64,000 nucleotides of DNA from Melioribacteraceae bacterium (GCA_021739765.1 JAIPBD010000003.1:124001-188000), one strand, 5' to 3'. Shown: positions 46,610 to 55,484, numbered from the stretch's first letter. Notes: generated by a model from the letters alone, not told the origin. Numbers and translations: made by a program.

Positions 46610-48067
46610 TTGACCAGAGACGAGTTCAAACAACTCACTAAAAATCTTCCGAATGTTGTTATAGCAATCAGAAAAACTTCCGGTTCGGAAGAAATATACT
46701 ATTCAACCTCGATTGAATCTCTTACAGGTTACACCGATGAAGAAATGGAAGCCAAACCGGGCGGACATTTATCAATTGTGTATGAAGACGATTTTCAAGA
46801 AGTTAAAAAAAATCACTCCGAAATGTACTCTAAATATAACGGCGCTCCCCGGTCATTTGACTATCGAATTGAAAAAAGAAATGGTGATATTATTTGGGTG
46901 CGTGAAGCAATTCAATTCGACGACCCGGATCTTTTAAAACAGACTTTGATTGATATTACCGAATTTAAGACAAGCAATACAAAGCTTCAGAAAGAAAAAG
47001 ACGATATAAACGAAGTAAATACAGCTAAGGACAAGTTTATTTCAATTGTTTCGCATGACCTGAGAGCACCGTTTACAAGCTTGCTGGGATTTACCGAAAT
47101 CCTTCTTAATGAACCGGAATTACCCGAAGAGGAAAAAAGGGAATACCTTAATTATATAAACGACGCCTCCCACAATCAGCTTCATTTGATTAACTATCTT
47201 CTCGATTGGTCGCGATTACAATCCGGTAAAATTTCTGTTGAAGCTCGAAGAATTAAGGTAAAAAGCCTCATTTCACAAATTTCATCCTACCTTTCCGGAA
47301 CTCTCATCAAAAAACAAATTAAATTCAAAATGAATATTCCCGACGATTTGTTTCTTGTAGCCGATGAGAAACTTATCACTCAAGTGATGACGAATTTAAT
47401 AAGTAATGCCGCAAAATTTACTCACGCCGGGAAATCTATTACCGTAACCGCCGACCGGTTTAAAAAAGGTATGGTTGAGGTTGTAGTCTCCGATGAAGGA
47501 ATTGGGATTTCAGAAGAAAATAAAAACAGAATTTTCAAATTGGAAGAAAAGGTTTCTACTTCGGGCACAAATGGTGAAAAAGGAACCGGTTTGGGATTAA
47601 CGCTCGTAAAAGAAATTGTTGAAAAACATGGCGGAGAGATCTGGTTCTATTCAAAATTGAATGAAGGAAGTGAATTTCATATAACTGTTCCAGAAGCAAA
47701 AAATTTAATTTTACTCGTTGAAGATGATGTTTCCACCCGTTCATTATATCAAAGATTACTCTCCAAGATTACACCCAACTTCGAAGTTTGCGAAGCAAAT
47801 AACGGATATGAAGCGATTAGTTTGATCTCGGAAAATATTCCATCGTTGGTTATTACCGATCATTCCATGCCGCTTATGAACGGATACCAATTAGTTGAAG
47901 CCATTCGCGAACGCGAGGAAACTAAACATATGCCAATCATTGTTATATCAGCACAAATAAATCCTGAATTAAAAGAAAAATACTCCGCGCTTGGCGTGGA
48001 ACAAATTGTACTAAAACCTTTTAACAAGGAAGCACTATCACAATCAATTACTGAGATACTCGAATAA
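46610..48067 (+). CDS. Hybrid sensor histidine kinase (PAS-HisKA-HATPase-REC)
   Basis: A soluble 485-residue hybrid kinase: PAS fold (about 10-118, YYSTSIESLTGYTDEEME), HisKA with His149 in IVSHDLRAPF, HATPase (about 250-360) with DEGIGISEENKNRIF and GTGLGLTLV, and a C-terminal receiver starting near 365 (LILLVEDDVSTRSLY) with phosphoacceptor in LVITDHSMPLMNG. It starts at TTG, 72 bp after the NtrC-type gene, so it may be a separate transcript. No output domain is present, so it must act through a further protein. Confidence 0.88.
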   Translation: MTRDEFKQLTKNLPNVVIAIRKTSGSEEIYYSTSIESLTGYTDEEMEAKPGGHLSIVYEDDFQEVKKNHSEMYSKYNGAPRSFDYRIEKRNGDIIWVREAIQFDDPDLLKQTLIDITEFKTSNTKLQKEKDDINEVNTAKDKFISIVSHDLRAPFTSLLGFTEILLNEPELPEEEKREYLNYINDASHNQLHLINYLLDWSRLQSGKISVEARRIKVKSLISQISSYLSGTLIKKQIKFKMNIPDDLFLVADEKLITQVMTNLISNAAKFTHAGKSITVTADRFKKGMVEVVVSDEGIGISEENKNRIFKLEEKVSTSGTNGEKGTGLGLTLVKEIVEKHGGEIWFYSKLNEGSEFHITVPEAKNLILLVEDDVSTRSLYQRLLSKITPNFEVCEANNGYEAISLISENIPSLVITDHSMPLMNGYQLVEAIREREETKHMPIIVISAQINPELKEKYSALGVEQIVLKPFNKEALSQSITEILE

Positions 48068-48073
48068 TTAATT

Positions 48074-48622
48074 ATGGATGAAAATTTAAGAATAAATCTA
48101 AATGACAAATTTTGGTACGCATTTTATACAAAACCACGTCACGAATTTAAAGCACGATCACTAATTTTAGAAAAAGAGATCGAATGTTACTTACCTACAA
48201 TCACCCGTCTGAAACAATGGAGCGATAGAAAGAAAAAAGTTACCGAACCGCTAATTAACGGTTATATTTTCGCTTATGTTAATGAAAAGGAAAGACATCA
48301 AGTTGTGCAAGTTGAAGGAATACTTAATACAGTTTCCTTCAAAGGTGTACCGGCTAAAATTCCAAGCTGGCAGATTGAAAACCTTCGGTTAATGATCGAG
48401 ACCGGGCATCAAGTCGCTCTCGAAAATAAAATTAGCATTGGAACAAGAGTGAAAGTTATTGACGGACCAATGATCGGAGTTGAAGGAATTGTTTATCAAA
48501 CTGAAAATAATGAATCGATGATTGCGATTACTATTGATATATTACGAAGATCGGTTGTGGCAAGAATAAATATCGCGGATGTAAAAATTATTAAAACGAA
48601 TGAAAAGATTGAGAACCAGTAA
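48074..48622 (+). CDS. UpxY/RfaH-like NusG paralogue (transcription antiterminator)
   Basis: A 182-residue NusG-like protein: NGN domain (FWYAFYTKPRHEFKARSLI, then PLINGYIFAYVN) and a C-terminal KOW segment (KVIDGPMIGVEGIVYQ). Such specialised NusG proteins (UpxY, RfaH, LoaP) help RNA polymerase read long, often polysaccharide, operons. It is not the housekeeping NusG, which sits beside secE and rplK. It lies 6 bp after a hybrid kinase and 2 bp before a nuclease gene, not in front of a polysaccharide cluster. Confidence 0.85.
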   Translation: MDENLRINLNDKFWYAFYTKPRHEFKARSLILEKEIECYLPTITRLKQWSDRKKKVTEPLINGYIFAYVNEKERHQVVQVEGILNTVSFKGVPAKIPSWQIENLRLMIETGHQVALENKISIGTRVKVIDGPMIGVEGIVYQTENNESMIAITIDILRRSVVARINIADVKIIKTNEKIENQ

Positions 48623-48624
48623 AA

Positions 48625-49590
48625 ATGATTAATCAAACTAAAATCAAACAACTCAATATCGGGGACGATGTTGATCACTTTCTTCTGGTAAACAAATACG
48701 ATTTTAAAACAACAAAAGCCGGCAAAGAATTTTTAGATCTTATGCTTTCTGACGATTCCGGAATAATTAACGCTAAGATCTGGGATGGCTTCGAACCTTT
48801 GAAGCCAAAATTGAAGAACGGAATGGTTTTGAAAATTAAAGGTGTTGTTACCGAATTTATGGGAGCGCCTCAAATTAAAACCTCTACCTTCCGCATTTCG
48901 GTTGAAAATGATGGAGTATCGGCAAAAGATTTTCTTCCTAAATCGGAACGTCCCCTGTCTGAAATGTTAAACGAACTTTATCAAAGAATAGATTTTATCC
49001 AAAATCCTTTTCTGAAAGATTTGTTAAAACTCGTTTTTGAAAAAAATAAATTAAACCAATATCAAAATGCGCCCGCCGGAAAAGCCTGGCATCACGCATA
49101 TATTCATGGTTTGCTCGAACACACATTGGAAATAGTAAAAATTTGCGATTTGATGTGTGACATCCACAAAATTCTCGACCGTGATCTGTTAATTACTGGA
49201 GCTATTCTGCACGATTTCGGAAAAACCGAGGAGCTCGAATTCGAAAATAATTTCGATTATACAGATAAAGGTAAATTGTTGGGACATATTGTAATTGCGG
49301 CTATCGAAATTGATAAGCAATGTGCAAAAATCTCCGAGTTTCCCGACGAACTTAAAAACAAACTAATTCATCTTGTTTTAAGCCATCAAGGGAAATTGGA
49401 ATTTGCAACTCCCGTTGAACCGAAATTTATCGAAGCAATAGTTTTATATCATGCAGATGAATTAAGCGCAAAAACCAACGCGTATAAATCAGCCGTAATC
49501 AATGATGCCAACAGCGGATCGGACTGGACTAGATACCTTCCACTTGCCGGTACATCATTACTGATTCCGGGAGAATTAAAGAAAAAGTAA
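48625..49590 (+). CDS. YhaM-like 3'-5' exoribonuclease (OB fold plus HD domain)
   Basis: A 321-residue protein: an OB-fold nucleic acid binding part (about 20-100, IINAKIWDGFE) and an HD domain (about 155-300) with HHAYIHGLLEHT, ILHDFGKTEELE, HIVIAAIEI and LVLSHQG metal-binding segments. This order is that of YhaM, a 3'-5' exonuclease of RNA and single-stranded DNA. It begins 2 bp after the NusG paralogue, so the two are co-transcribed. Confidence 0.87.
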   Translation: MINQTKIKQLNIGDDVDHFLLVNKYDFKTTKAGKEFLDLMLSDDSGIINAKIWDGFEPLKPKLKNGMVLKIKGVVTEFMGAPQIKTSTFRISVENDGVSAKDFLPKSERPLSEMLNELYQRIDFIQNPFLKDLLKLVFEKNKLNQYQNAPAGKAWHHAYIHGLLEHTLEIVKICDLMCDIHKILDRDLLITGAILHDFGKTEELEFENNFDYTDKGKLLGHIVIAAIEIDKQCAKISEFPDELKNKLIHLVLSHQGKLEFATPVEPKFIEAIVLYHADELSAKTNAYKSAVINDANSGSDWTRYLPLAGTSLLIPGELKKK

Positions 49591-49609
49591 CTACAAAAAG
49601 AGGTGCAAA

Positions 49610-50383
49610 ATGAGAAAGTCTCTCCTTCCATTAATTACTTTGATGCTGATGTTTTCTTTAGCAAAAGCCCAGAGTGTTGAAGAATATATTGCCAAAGCTG
49701 AAGAATCTTACAAAGTTTTTAACCACCAAGACGCATTGGCAGCTTTAAAAAATGCTGAAAAACTTGATCCGAATAATTGGGAAGTAATTTGGAGGTTGAG
49801 TCGAACTTATGTTGATATCGCCGAAAAACTGCCGACAGAAACAAGCGAACAAGAAGATAAACAAGAATCTACATTTATCACAGCAATGGATTACGCCGAT
49901 AAAGCAATCAAAATTGCTCCCGAAAAATCTGTCAGCCATCTGAGAAGAGCAATTGCCGGCGGAAAAATTGCCCTCTTCAAAGGCGTATTTTCAGTAGCTG
50001 ATGTTGTGAATAAAGTCCGTGATGATGTTGAAAAAGCGATTAGTTTGAATAACGGATCAGACTTTGACCAAGCTGTAGCTCATTATGTTTTGGCTCGCAC
50101 TCATGCTAAGATTAGTGAAAAATGGGCTCCCGCCAGATCAGTTCTCGGACTTGGCTGGGCTGATTTGGAAATAGCGCTTCAACAATACGAACTTGCCCTT
50201 AAAAGGGAAACAAATTTTACAATGATCTACGTCGATTACGCAATCGCCTTGATTCGTGAAGATGAATATGAAAAGGCTCGTAAAATGCTTAATAAAGCCC
50301 TTGAGTGCCCTTTAAGAGATGAAGATGACCCACAGCGTAAAGCCGAAGCTAAAGAGCTCTTAAAAGAGATTGAAGACGAATAA
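49610..50383 (+). CDS. Exported tetratricopeptide repeat protein
   Basis: A 257-residue protein with signal peptide (about 1-20, ending AKAQ). TPR helices follow: YKVFNHQDALAALKNAEKLDPNNWEVIWRLS, ADKAIKIAPEKSVSHLR, and REDEYEKARKMLNKALECP. It probably acts as a periplasmic protein-interaction scaffold. Its stop overlaps the sirtuin start by one base (TAATG), and it follows the nuclease gene after 19 bp. Confidence 0.87.
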   Translation: MRKSLLPLITLMLMFSLAKAQSVEEYIAKAEESYKVFNHQDALAALKNAEKLDPNNWEVIWRLSRTYVDIAEKLPTETSEQEDKQESTFITAMDYADKAIKIAPEKSVSHLRRAIAGGKIALFKGVFSVADVVNKVRDDVEKAISLNNGSDFDQAVAHYVLARTHAKISEKWAPARSVLGLGWADLEIALQQYELALKRETNFTMIYVDYAIALIREDEYEKARKMLNKALECPLRDEDDPQRKAEAKELLKEIEDE

Positions 50384-51114
50384 TGGAAGTCGCTGAAAGT
50401 TTAATTCAGCAATTAAAAAATGCTTCCCGGATTGTTTTTTTTACCGGGGCCGGAATTTCCGCGGAAAGCGGTATTTCTACTTTTCGCGGAAAAGACGGTC
50501 TTTGGCAAAAACTTAAACCGGAAGAGCTCGCCAACTTTGACGCATTCTTAAACAATCCCAAAATTGTTCAAGAATGGTATCAACATCGAAGGGATATAAT
50601 TCACTCCACAAACCCTAATCCGGGTCACTTTGCCATCGCCGAATTTGAAAAAATATTTGATGAGGTGACGGTTGTTACTCAAAATGTTGATAATCTCCAC
50701 AAACGGGCAGGCAGCTCAAACATATTAGAACTGCACGGGAATATTGAAAGAAATTATTGTATCGAGTGCGGAAACGAATTTATTGGAGCCGAATTCGATT
50801 ACAAAACGGTAAATGGCAAATGTAAATGCGGCGGATTAATACGGCCTGATGTAGTTTGGTTTGGCGAAATGCTCCCTTACGAGATTTTTTCGGAAGCCGA
50901 AAAAAAAGCGGCAGAGTCGGATATTTGCTTTGTAGTTGGTACTTCCGCTGTTGTTTATCCTGCGGCAAATATTCCACTGCGGGCGTTACACAACGGTTCG
51001 GTTTTAGTTGAAGTGAATATAGAAAGCACGGATATTTCCAGTCTGGTGCATCATTCCCTTTTAGGAAGATCAGGTGAGATTTTACCGATAATTTTAGAAA
51101 TGCTCGGATCTTGA
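50383..51114 (+). CDS. cobB: NAD-dependent protein deacylase (sirtuin, SIRT5-like)
   Basis: Removes acyl groups from lysines using NAD+. The 243 residues have GAGISAESGISTFRG (NAD binding), TQNVDNLH, catalytic His118 in ELHGN, and a zinc site with CIEC and a CKC pair. Tyr66 and Arg69 (EWYQHRR) are the Y-x-x-R pair that binds succinyl and malonyl groups in SIRT5, so desuccinylation is likely. The fourth zinc ligand pattern is C-x-C instead of C-x2-C. Confidence 0.93.
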   Translation: MEVAESLIQQLKNASRIVFFTGAGISAESGISTFRGKDGLWQKLKPEELANFDAFLNNPKIVQEWYQHRRDIIHSTNPNPGHFAIAEFEKIFDEVTVVTQNVDNLHKRAGSSNILELHGNIERNYCIECGNEFIGAEFDYKTVNGKCKCGGLIRPDVVWFGEMLPYEIFSEAEKKAAESDICFVVGTSAVVYPAANIPLRALHNGSVLVEVNIESTDISSLVHHSLLGRSGEILPIILEMLGS

Positions 51115-51121
51115 AAAAGTA

Positions 51122-51535
51122 TTAAACGTCGATCTCTTCTTCCGCGTAAGTATTATCTGTTTCCAATATTTTTACTTTTACAGAATTTACCGTTTTAGGC
51201 AATCCGCTATTTTTCAATTTTTTCAAAAAATACAAACAGATATTTTCAGCAGTGCTGTCAAACGGTACAATTACTTTCTTGGAATTTATTTTATCTAAAA
51301 ATTCGAGCACTTCGGCGTCATTTTCCTTTACCATAAACGCATGGTCGAGCTCTTCAACCAGAGGCGATATATGTGATTTAACATCGTAATAATCCATCAC
51401 CATTCCGTTTTCATCCATTTCTCCTGAGAATTCGACCATCATTTTATACGAATGACCATGTAAGTTTTTACATTTTCCCTGATGAAAAGGTAAACGATGT
51501 CCCATTTCCCAATTAAATTCTTTTGCGATTTTCAT
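51122..51535 (-). CDS. queD: 6-carboxytetrahydropterin synthase QueD
   Basis: Makes 6-carboxy-5,6,7,8-tetrahydropterin from dihydroneopterin triphosphate for queuosine synthesis. I use ATG 51535 (MKIAKEFNWEMGH), overlapping the queE stop (TAATG), not the ATG 27 bases earlier. The 137 residues have FHQGKCKNLHGHSYK (catalytic Cys and zinc His) and LDHAFM. It lies directly after queE. Confidence 0.93.
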   Translation of the reverse strand: MKIAKEFNWEMGHRLPFHQGKCKNLHGHSYKMMVEFSGEMDENGMVMDYYDVKSHISPLVEELDHAFMVKENDAEVLEFLDKINSKKVIVPFDSTAENICLYFLKKLKNSGLPKTVNSVKVKILETDNTYAEEEIDV

Positions 51536-52173
51536 TACACACCTCTTTCCTGCGGTTCCCAAATAATTTTATGCATCTGTAGTTGATACCGAACATTTAA
51601 ATTGTCTTCTAAAATCCAATTTACAAGCGTAACCGGTTCTAATTCACCGAAAACTACCGAACAAAGAATCGGTACTTTTTTATCCAAGTTATATTCGGAA
51701 AGAATAATTTTCATCCAATCGTAATCTTCTCTCGTTCCGATTACAAATTTCACTTCATCAATCTTTTTTAAGTAAGCAATATTTTCATAATGATTTTTTT
51801 TCATCATTTTACTGGATGGACATTTCAGATCCATGATAATTTTTACTCTTTTATCAACCTCTTTTATGCTCATGTGTCCACCGGTTTCTAACATCACTTC
51901 AAATCCCGCGCTGCAAAGTTTTTCCATTAAAACAAAAGATTCTTCCTGAATCAATGGTTCACCGCCGGTTAGTTCAACCAGATTGCATTTGTATTTCTTC
52001 ACTTCTTTTATGATTGAATCAACTTTGGAATCGTAGCCTTCGTAAAATGCATATTCAGTGTCACAATAAGTGCAACGTAAATTGCAATAAGTTAGTCTGA
52101 TAAATACACAGGGTCTTCCGGCATAAGTGCTTTCCCCTTGAACGGAAAAATATATTTCATTTACTTTCAGCAT
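51535..52173 (-). CDS. queE: 7-carboxy-7-deazaguanine synthase QueE
   Basis: Radical SAM enzyme converting QueD's product into 7-carboxy-7-deazaguanine on the path to preQ0 and queuosine. The 212 residues start with VNEIYFSVQGESTYAGRPCVFIRL and carry the cluster motif C-x3-C-x2-C (YCNLRCTYC) and LTGGEP. Together with queD it covers two of the four preQ0 steps; queC and queF are not in the window. I see no preQ1 riboswitch in the short upstream region. Confidence 0.93.
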   Translation of the reverse strand: MLKVNEIYFSVQGESTYAGRPCVFIRLTYCNLRCTYCDTEYAFYEGYDSKVDSIIKEVKKYKCNLVELTGGEPLIQEESFVLMEKLCSAGFEVMLETGGHMSIKEVDKRVKIIMDLKCPSSKMMKKNHYENIAYLKKIDEVKFVIGTREDYDWMKIILSEYNLDKKVPILCSVVFGELEPVTLVNWILEDNLNVRYQLQMHKIIWEPQERGV

Positions 52174-52209
52174 CTGATCTTTCTTGTGATTTTATTTGCA
52201 TAACTTGAA

Positions 52210-52240
52210 TTGACTTAGAATTACAATAATACTATATTTG
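52210..52240 (+). promoter_or_regulatory. Bacteroidota-type promoter of rpsT
   Basis: TTG (52210-52212), 20 bases, then TATATTTG (52233-52240) match the Bacteroidota consensus TTTG-N19-TAnnTTTG well, with a full -7 element. It lies 33 bases before the rpsT ATG, leaving a leader of about 25 bases. Confidence 0.6.
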
Positions 52241-52273
52241 TAGACTTTTTGAAAATTTATTCTAAGGGTAAAA

Positions 52274-52531
52274 ATGGCGAATCATAAGTCGGCGAAGAAA
52301 AGAATTCGTACGAATGATAGGAAAAGAATTAGAAACAGAGAAGCATTGTCGCAAATTAAGACTCTCGTTAAAAAAACACTTACGGAACAAGATCCCGATA
52401 AAGCCGAAGTTTATTTAAAAGATACTGTAAAAAAAATCGATAAGAATGTTAGTAAAGGTCGACTACACTTAAATAATGCTGCCAGAAAAAAATCGAAATT
52501 AACCAAACACGTTAATAGCTTATCTGCTTAA
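52274..52531 (+). CDS. rpsT: 30S ribosomal protein S20
   Basis: Small-subunit protein that binds 16S rRNA early in assembly. The 85 residues open with MANHKSAKKRIRTNDRKR and are rich in Lys and Arg, with the family's helical pattern. It is monocistronic, with its own promoter and a strong terminator at 52551. Confidence 0.97.
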   Translation: MANHKSAKKRIRTNDRKRIRNREALSQIKTLVKKTLTEQDPDKAEVYLKDTVKKIDKNVSKGRLHLNNAARKKSKLTKHVNSLSA

Positions 52532-52550
52532 CTTTAATTCTTTATTAAAA

Positions 52551-52577
52551 AGGGGACGGTCAACGTCCCTTTTTTGT
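52551..52577 (+). terminator. Rho-independent terminator of rpsT
   Basis: GGGACG (52553-52558) and CGTCCC (52564-52569) form a stem with loop GTCAA, extended by outer A-T pairs, and are followed by TTTTTTTG. It lies 20 bases after the rpsT stop. Confidence 0.9.
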
Positions 52578-52612
52578 TTTAAACAAATCTTCCAAAACAC
52601 AAAATGATTTAA

Positions 52613-52650
52613 AAAAGCAAAGGGTGATCCCCCCATTCCGAAATCACCCT
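52613..52650 (-). terminator. Rho-independent terminator of the DUF5916 gene
   Basis: AGGGTGAT (52621-52628) and ATCACCCT (52643-52650) form a perfect 8-bp stem with a 14-base loop. On the minus strand the stem is followed by TTGCTTTTTT. It lies 36 bases beyond the stop of the gene ending at 52687. Confidence 0.8.
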
Positions 52651-52686
52651 TAAATCAAGGATATGCACCCAAGAATTTTTTATTAA

Positions 52687-55332
52687 TTACATATTGAACC
52701 AATAAGAGAATTTAACAAGGAAAATATTATTTGGTTCCGAGTTCCATAAATTGCCAAAATCACGCCCAAATTTTAACTCGCCCGGGTCGTCAAAATTTAC
52801 TTTATCATGCGACCAGACAAAGTACAATATTGAACCGGGATCTACTTCCCATCTTAAAATCACATTTCCCCGTAATGACTTAAAATTAAAATTCGGATTA
52901 GAAACAGAAATTTCAGAAGCTGCACCATTTCCATCCGGGTCTATTCTGTATTCTTCATTTGAAACATCATATTCAATAGTTGATCCGTTCTCCCCATATC
53001 TATTATATTCCGCGCTTGAAGGTTTTGCTAATTCTTTAAGATTTGTATAATCTCCAATTGCGAGCAGAGGTTGGAAGTAAAGTTGTAAGCTTAATGTTGG
53101 TGAAAACGTCCAATTCAAACGGATATTGCCCGAGAAGGTTTCTTGTTTCAATTCAGCAAAAATGTAACGATTACCAAATGTGTTAACGGCAAAATCATCT
53201 TCTATATTTGTAACCCATTGATTTCTATTATTTCTGAAACTGTATGAAGGACCGACAGAGACGTTAATTTGGGAATTGGGTTTCCACAAAAGATCGTAAC
53301 CAATACTGTAAGCACTTCCGCCAATTGCGTCTCCGGCTATTGAAAAATCCAATTCTGAAGTCAATTCTTTCCTGCTATCTGTATAACCGGAAACATATAT
53401 TTCATATTCAACCGGTTCTTTTACTAAAGGACCGCCTCTTGTGGCTGATTGATTAAGGGTTGGTAACGAATGCCAACCTTGCATGTTCAATCCCCAATAG
53501 TTTAAAAATTGAAAATTCATAAATGTCATAAAGAAACTGCTGATATTGTCTCCATCAAAGTTATACGATTGCGCGTGAGCCGCGTAAATCCATTTTCTTC
53601 TAAAAATACTATCCGGCTCATACCATCTATATCCCATCACTAAATGAGCGTTTATTTTATCTGCATTCCATTGGAATCCGAGATCGTTATAATCGAATCC
53701 GGGAGTTACAATTCCCAAAGCTGAGTTGACATAAAAGTTGCCTTTTTGTTTATTCAATTGAACCCTGGAATATAGCCCGGTTAGCGAGGTGCGGGATTCA
53801 TCATATTTCGCGACTTTTTTATCTGGACGTTGATAGTATCTATAAGGTTCTTGCTGAAGGTTTTGCATGAATTCCTTTGATCCGCTTACATACGAGCCGA
53901 CCGCGTAAGCTGTTATAATGTATTCTTCCTCATCATCAAGAAAAGACCAGCCATCAACACCAAAAGTGTAAGCCTGTTTGGATAAAATATCTGTCAATTC
54001 CTGAGTGCGTAAATCTCTATTGACAGATGTAAAAATCATACCAACAGCTTGTTTACCATCGTTCATCTCTTTTCTTGTTCTAAATACGCCATAATGGGTT
54101 AACGGTTCAACTTCGATATCAGACAGGACTCCCCCAAGACTCGATGTTCCATAAGTCCTTTCTGTTACAGCGGATAGAGCACCAATGGACCATGTTTCAT
54201 CAATTTTTCCGGAAAGTTTTGCGGCACCCAATATTCTAGATTCATTTGGATAATCAACGTAGTCGCCTTCCAAATTTCCTTGGGGCGATCTGCCAATTCT
54301 TCTTGAATAAAACAATGTAGGATTACCGAAATTAAATCCCCAATTATTATTTGCGCCTCCGGATGCAAAACTGAATATGTTAGAACCTTCGATAAAAAAC
54401 GGTCGTTTTTCCGGGAAAAATGTTTCGAACGCGCTTAAATTTACTACCGCGGGGTCAACTTCAACTTGGCCAAAATCCGGATTTATTGTTACATCAACAT
54501 TAAGATTAGTTCCGATACCCAATTTCAAATCTGCGCCGAGTGTCGTTTTATACTGGTTTCCTTTGTAGAACGGATCGCCCGAATCATGCCGCAAATACTG
54601 AGCTTTTTGAACTAAGTAAGGTAGAACTTCAATTCTCTGTTTTGGTTGAATTCCTTTCAATCCTTCAAGGGTCGCGAAATGCGAAACGAAACCACTTTCT
54701 TCTTTGGGCACCATTATAAAATAATCTTCTTCATTATTACGTTTGATGCTTCTTTGGAAATTAATTCCCCATTTCATATCATCAGATTCTTTAAATCTTA
54801 ATTGTGAAAATGGTATTCGCATTTCCACACACCATCCGTCTTCCATCACGTTAGTTTTTGCTTCCCAAATCCCATCCCATGAATCATCATTCCAACTGTC
54901 GTTGTAAAGCGTTCCATCAGTTAATGAACCTCCTGCGTTTACACCGAAGTAATAACCGGTTCTTCTATCGAAATATGGATCGACATAAAAAACGAACCAA
55001 TCAGAATCAATCCAGTTATCCCTTCTTGCAAGACTCGCATCAATCTCGGATGGATTTGAATCGTGCAATTTTGCGGCAACGTAAACATATTCATCGTCGT
55101 ATCCCACCCAAACTTGAGTTCTTTCGGTCGGTGGATTTCCTTCTTTTGGATCACGTTGTGTAAACTGTTCCATAGCCGGCAAATTCCAGGAATTTTCCAA
55201 TAACTTACCATCAAGTATAATTTTTGTATCTATACGATTGGCCTTAACTTTTTCTTGATTGCCGATTTTGTTGGATGGATAAATTGAAGTGCAAAACAGA
55301 ATTAATAATAGAATTGTAAATGAATTTTTCAT
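52687..55332 (-). CDS. DUF5916 outer-membrane protein with CBM9-like domain
   Basis: An 881-residue exported protein. After a signal peptide (MKNSFTILLLILFCTSIYP) there is a CBM9-like beta-sandwich (about 30-220: IILDGKLLENSWNLPAMEQF, WVGYDDEYVYVAAKLHDSNP, GWCVEMRIPFSQL). Then comes a long beta-rich DUF5916 part, recognised by NVDVTINPDFGQVEVDPAVVNLS, FFPEKRPFFIEG and a C-terminal aromatic NIFLVKFSYWFNM typical of barrels. Such proteins are common in Bacteroidota; their substrate is unknown. Its start follows the strong RBS GGGGGAG, which may be masked by the leader at 55335. Confidence 0.88.
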   Translation of the reverse strand: MKNSFTILLLILFCTSIYPSNKIGNQEKVKANRIDTKIILDGKLLENSWNLPAMEQFTQRDPKEGNPPTERTQVWVGYDDEYVYVAAKLHDSNPSEIDASLARRDNWIDSDWFVFYVDPYFDRRTGYYFGVNAGGSLTDGTLYNDSWNDDSWDGIWEAKTNVMEDGWCVEMRIPFSQLRFKESDDMKWGINFQRSIKRNNEEDYFIMVPKEESGFVSHFATLEGLKGIQPKQRIEVLPYLVQKAQYLRHDSGDPFYKGNQYKTTLGADLKLGIGTNLNVDVTINPDFGQVEVDPAVVNLSAFETFFPEKRPFFIEGSNIFSFASGGANNNWGFNFGNPTLFYSRRIGRSPQGNLEGDYVDYPNESRILGAAKLSGKIDETWSIGALSAVTERTYGTSSLGGVLSDIEVEPLTHYGVFRTRKEMNDGKQAVGMIFTSVNRDLRTQELTDILSKQAYTFGVDGWSFLDDEEEYIITAYAVGSYVSGSKEFMQNLQQEPYRYYQRPDKKVAKYDESRTSLTGLYSRVQLNKQKGNFYVNSALGIVTPGFDYNDLGFQWNADKINAHLVMGYRWYEPDSIFRRKWIYAAHAQSYNFDGDNISSFFMTFMNFQFLNYWGLNMQGWHSLPTLNQSATRGGPLVKEPVEYEIYVSGYTDSRKELTSELDFSIAGDAIGGSAYSIGYDLLWKPNSQINVSVGPSYSFRNNRNQWVTNIEDDFAVNTFGNRYIFAELKQETFSGNIRLNWTFSPTLSLQLYFQPLLAIGDYTNLKELAKPSSAEYNRYGENGSTIEYDVSNEEYRIDPDGNGAASEISVSNPNFNFKSLRGNVILRWEVDPGSILYFVWSHDKVNFDDPGELKFGRDFGNLWNSEPNNIFLVKFSYWFNM

Positions 55333-55334
55333 AC

Positions 55335-55386
55335 TCCCCCACGAAGTTTATTCTCAACACAATTCTTTAGACTCGTCAGGGGGGGA
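55335..55386 (-). promoter_or_regulatory. Leader hairpin that may mask the RBS of the DUF5916 gene
   Basis: In the minus-strand RNA, TCCCCCCC followed by TG and ACGA (55373-55386) can pair with TCGT and GGGGGA (55335-55344). The second arm contains the ribosome-binding site just before the ATG at 55332. The loop is about 28 bases. Base pairing of ten or more positions around the RBS suggests translational control, for example by temperature or a factor. Confidence 0.4.
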
Positions 55387-55436
55387 TTTGGTTGTCTTGA
55401 TTTTCTTAAAAAATGTTAAAATGGGATTTTTAAGCA

Positions 55437-55470
55437 AAGACCATAAAACTGAGTTCGGTTTTATGGTCTT
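55437..55470 (-). terminator. Long hairpin after the ECF-operon lipoprotein gene
   Basis: AAGACCATAAAAC (55437-55449) and GTTTTATGGTCTT (55458-55470) form a perfect 13-bp stem with an 8-base loop. On the minus strand it is followed by TGCTTAAAAA, so the T-run is weak. It lies 15 bases after the stop at 55485 and probably ends that operon and protects the RNA end. Confidence 0.7.
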
Positions 55471-55484
55471 AAAATGTAAAAGGA

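Noticed and set aside
48074-48622. Housekeeping nusG
   Set aside because: No secE or rplK-rplA neighbours, and the sequence fits the specialised UpxY/RfaH group.
52174-52273. Possible preQ1 riboswitch upstream of queE
   Set aside because: The 100 bp upstream show no preQ1 aptamer pattern, and much of it is taken up by the divergent rpsT promoter.
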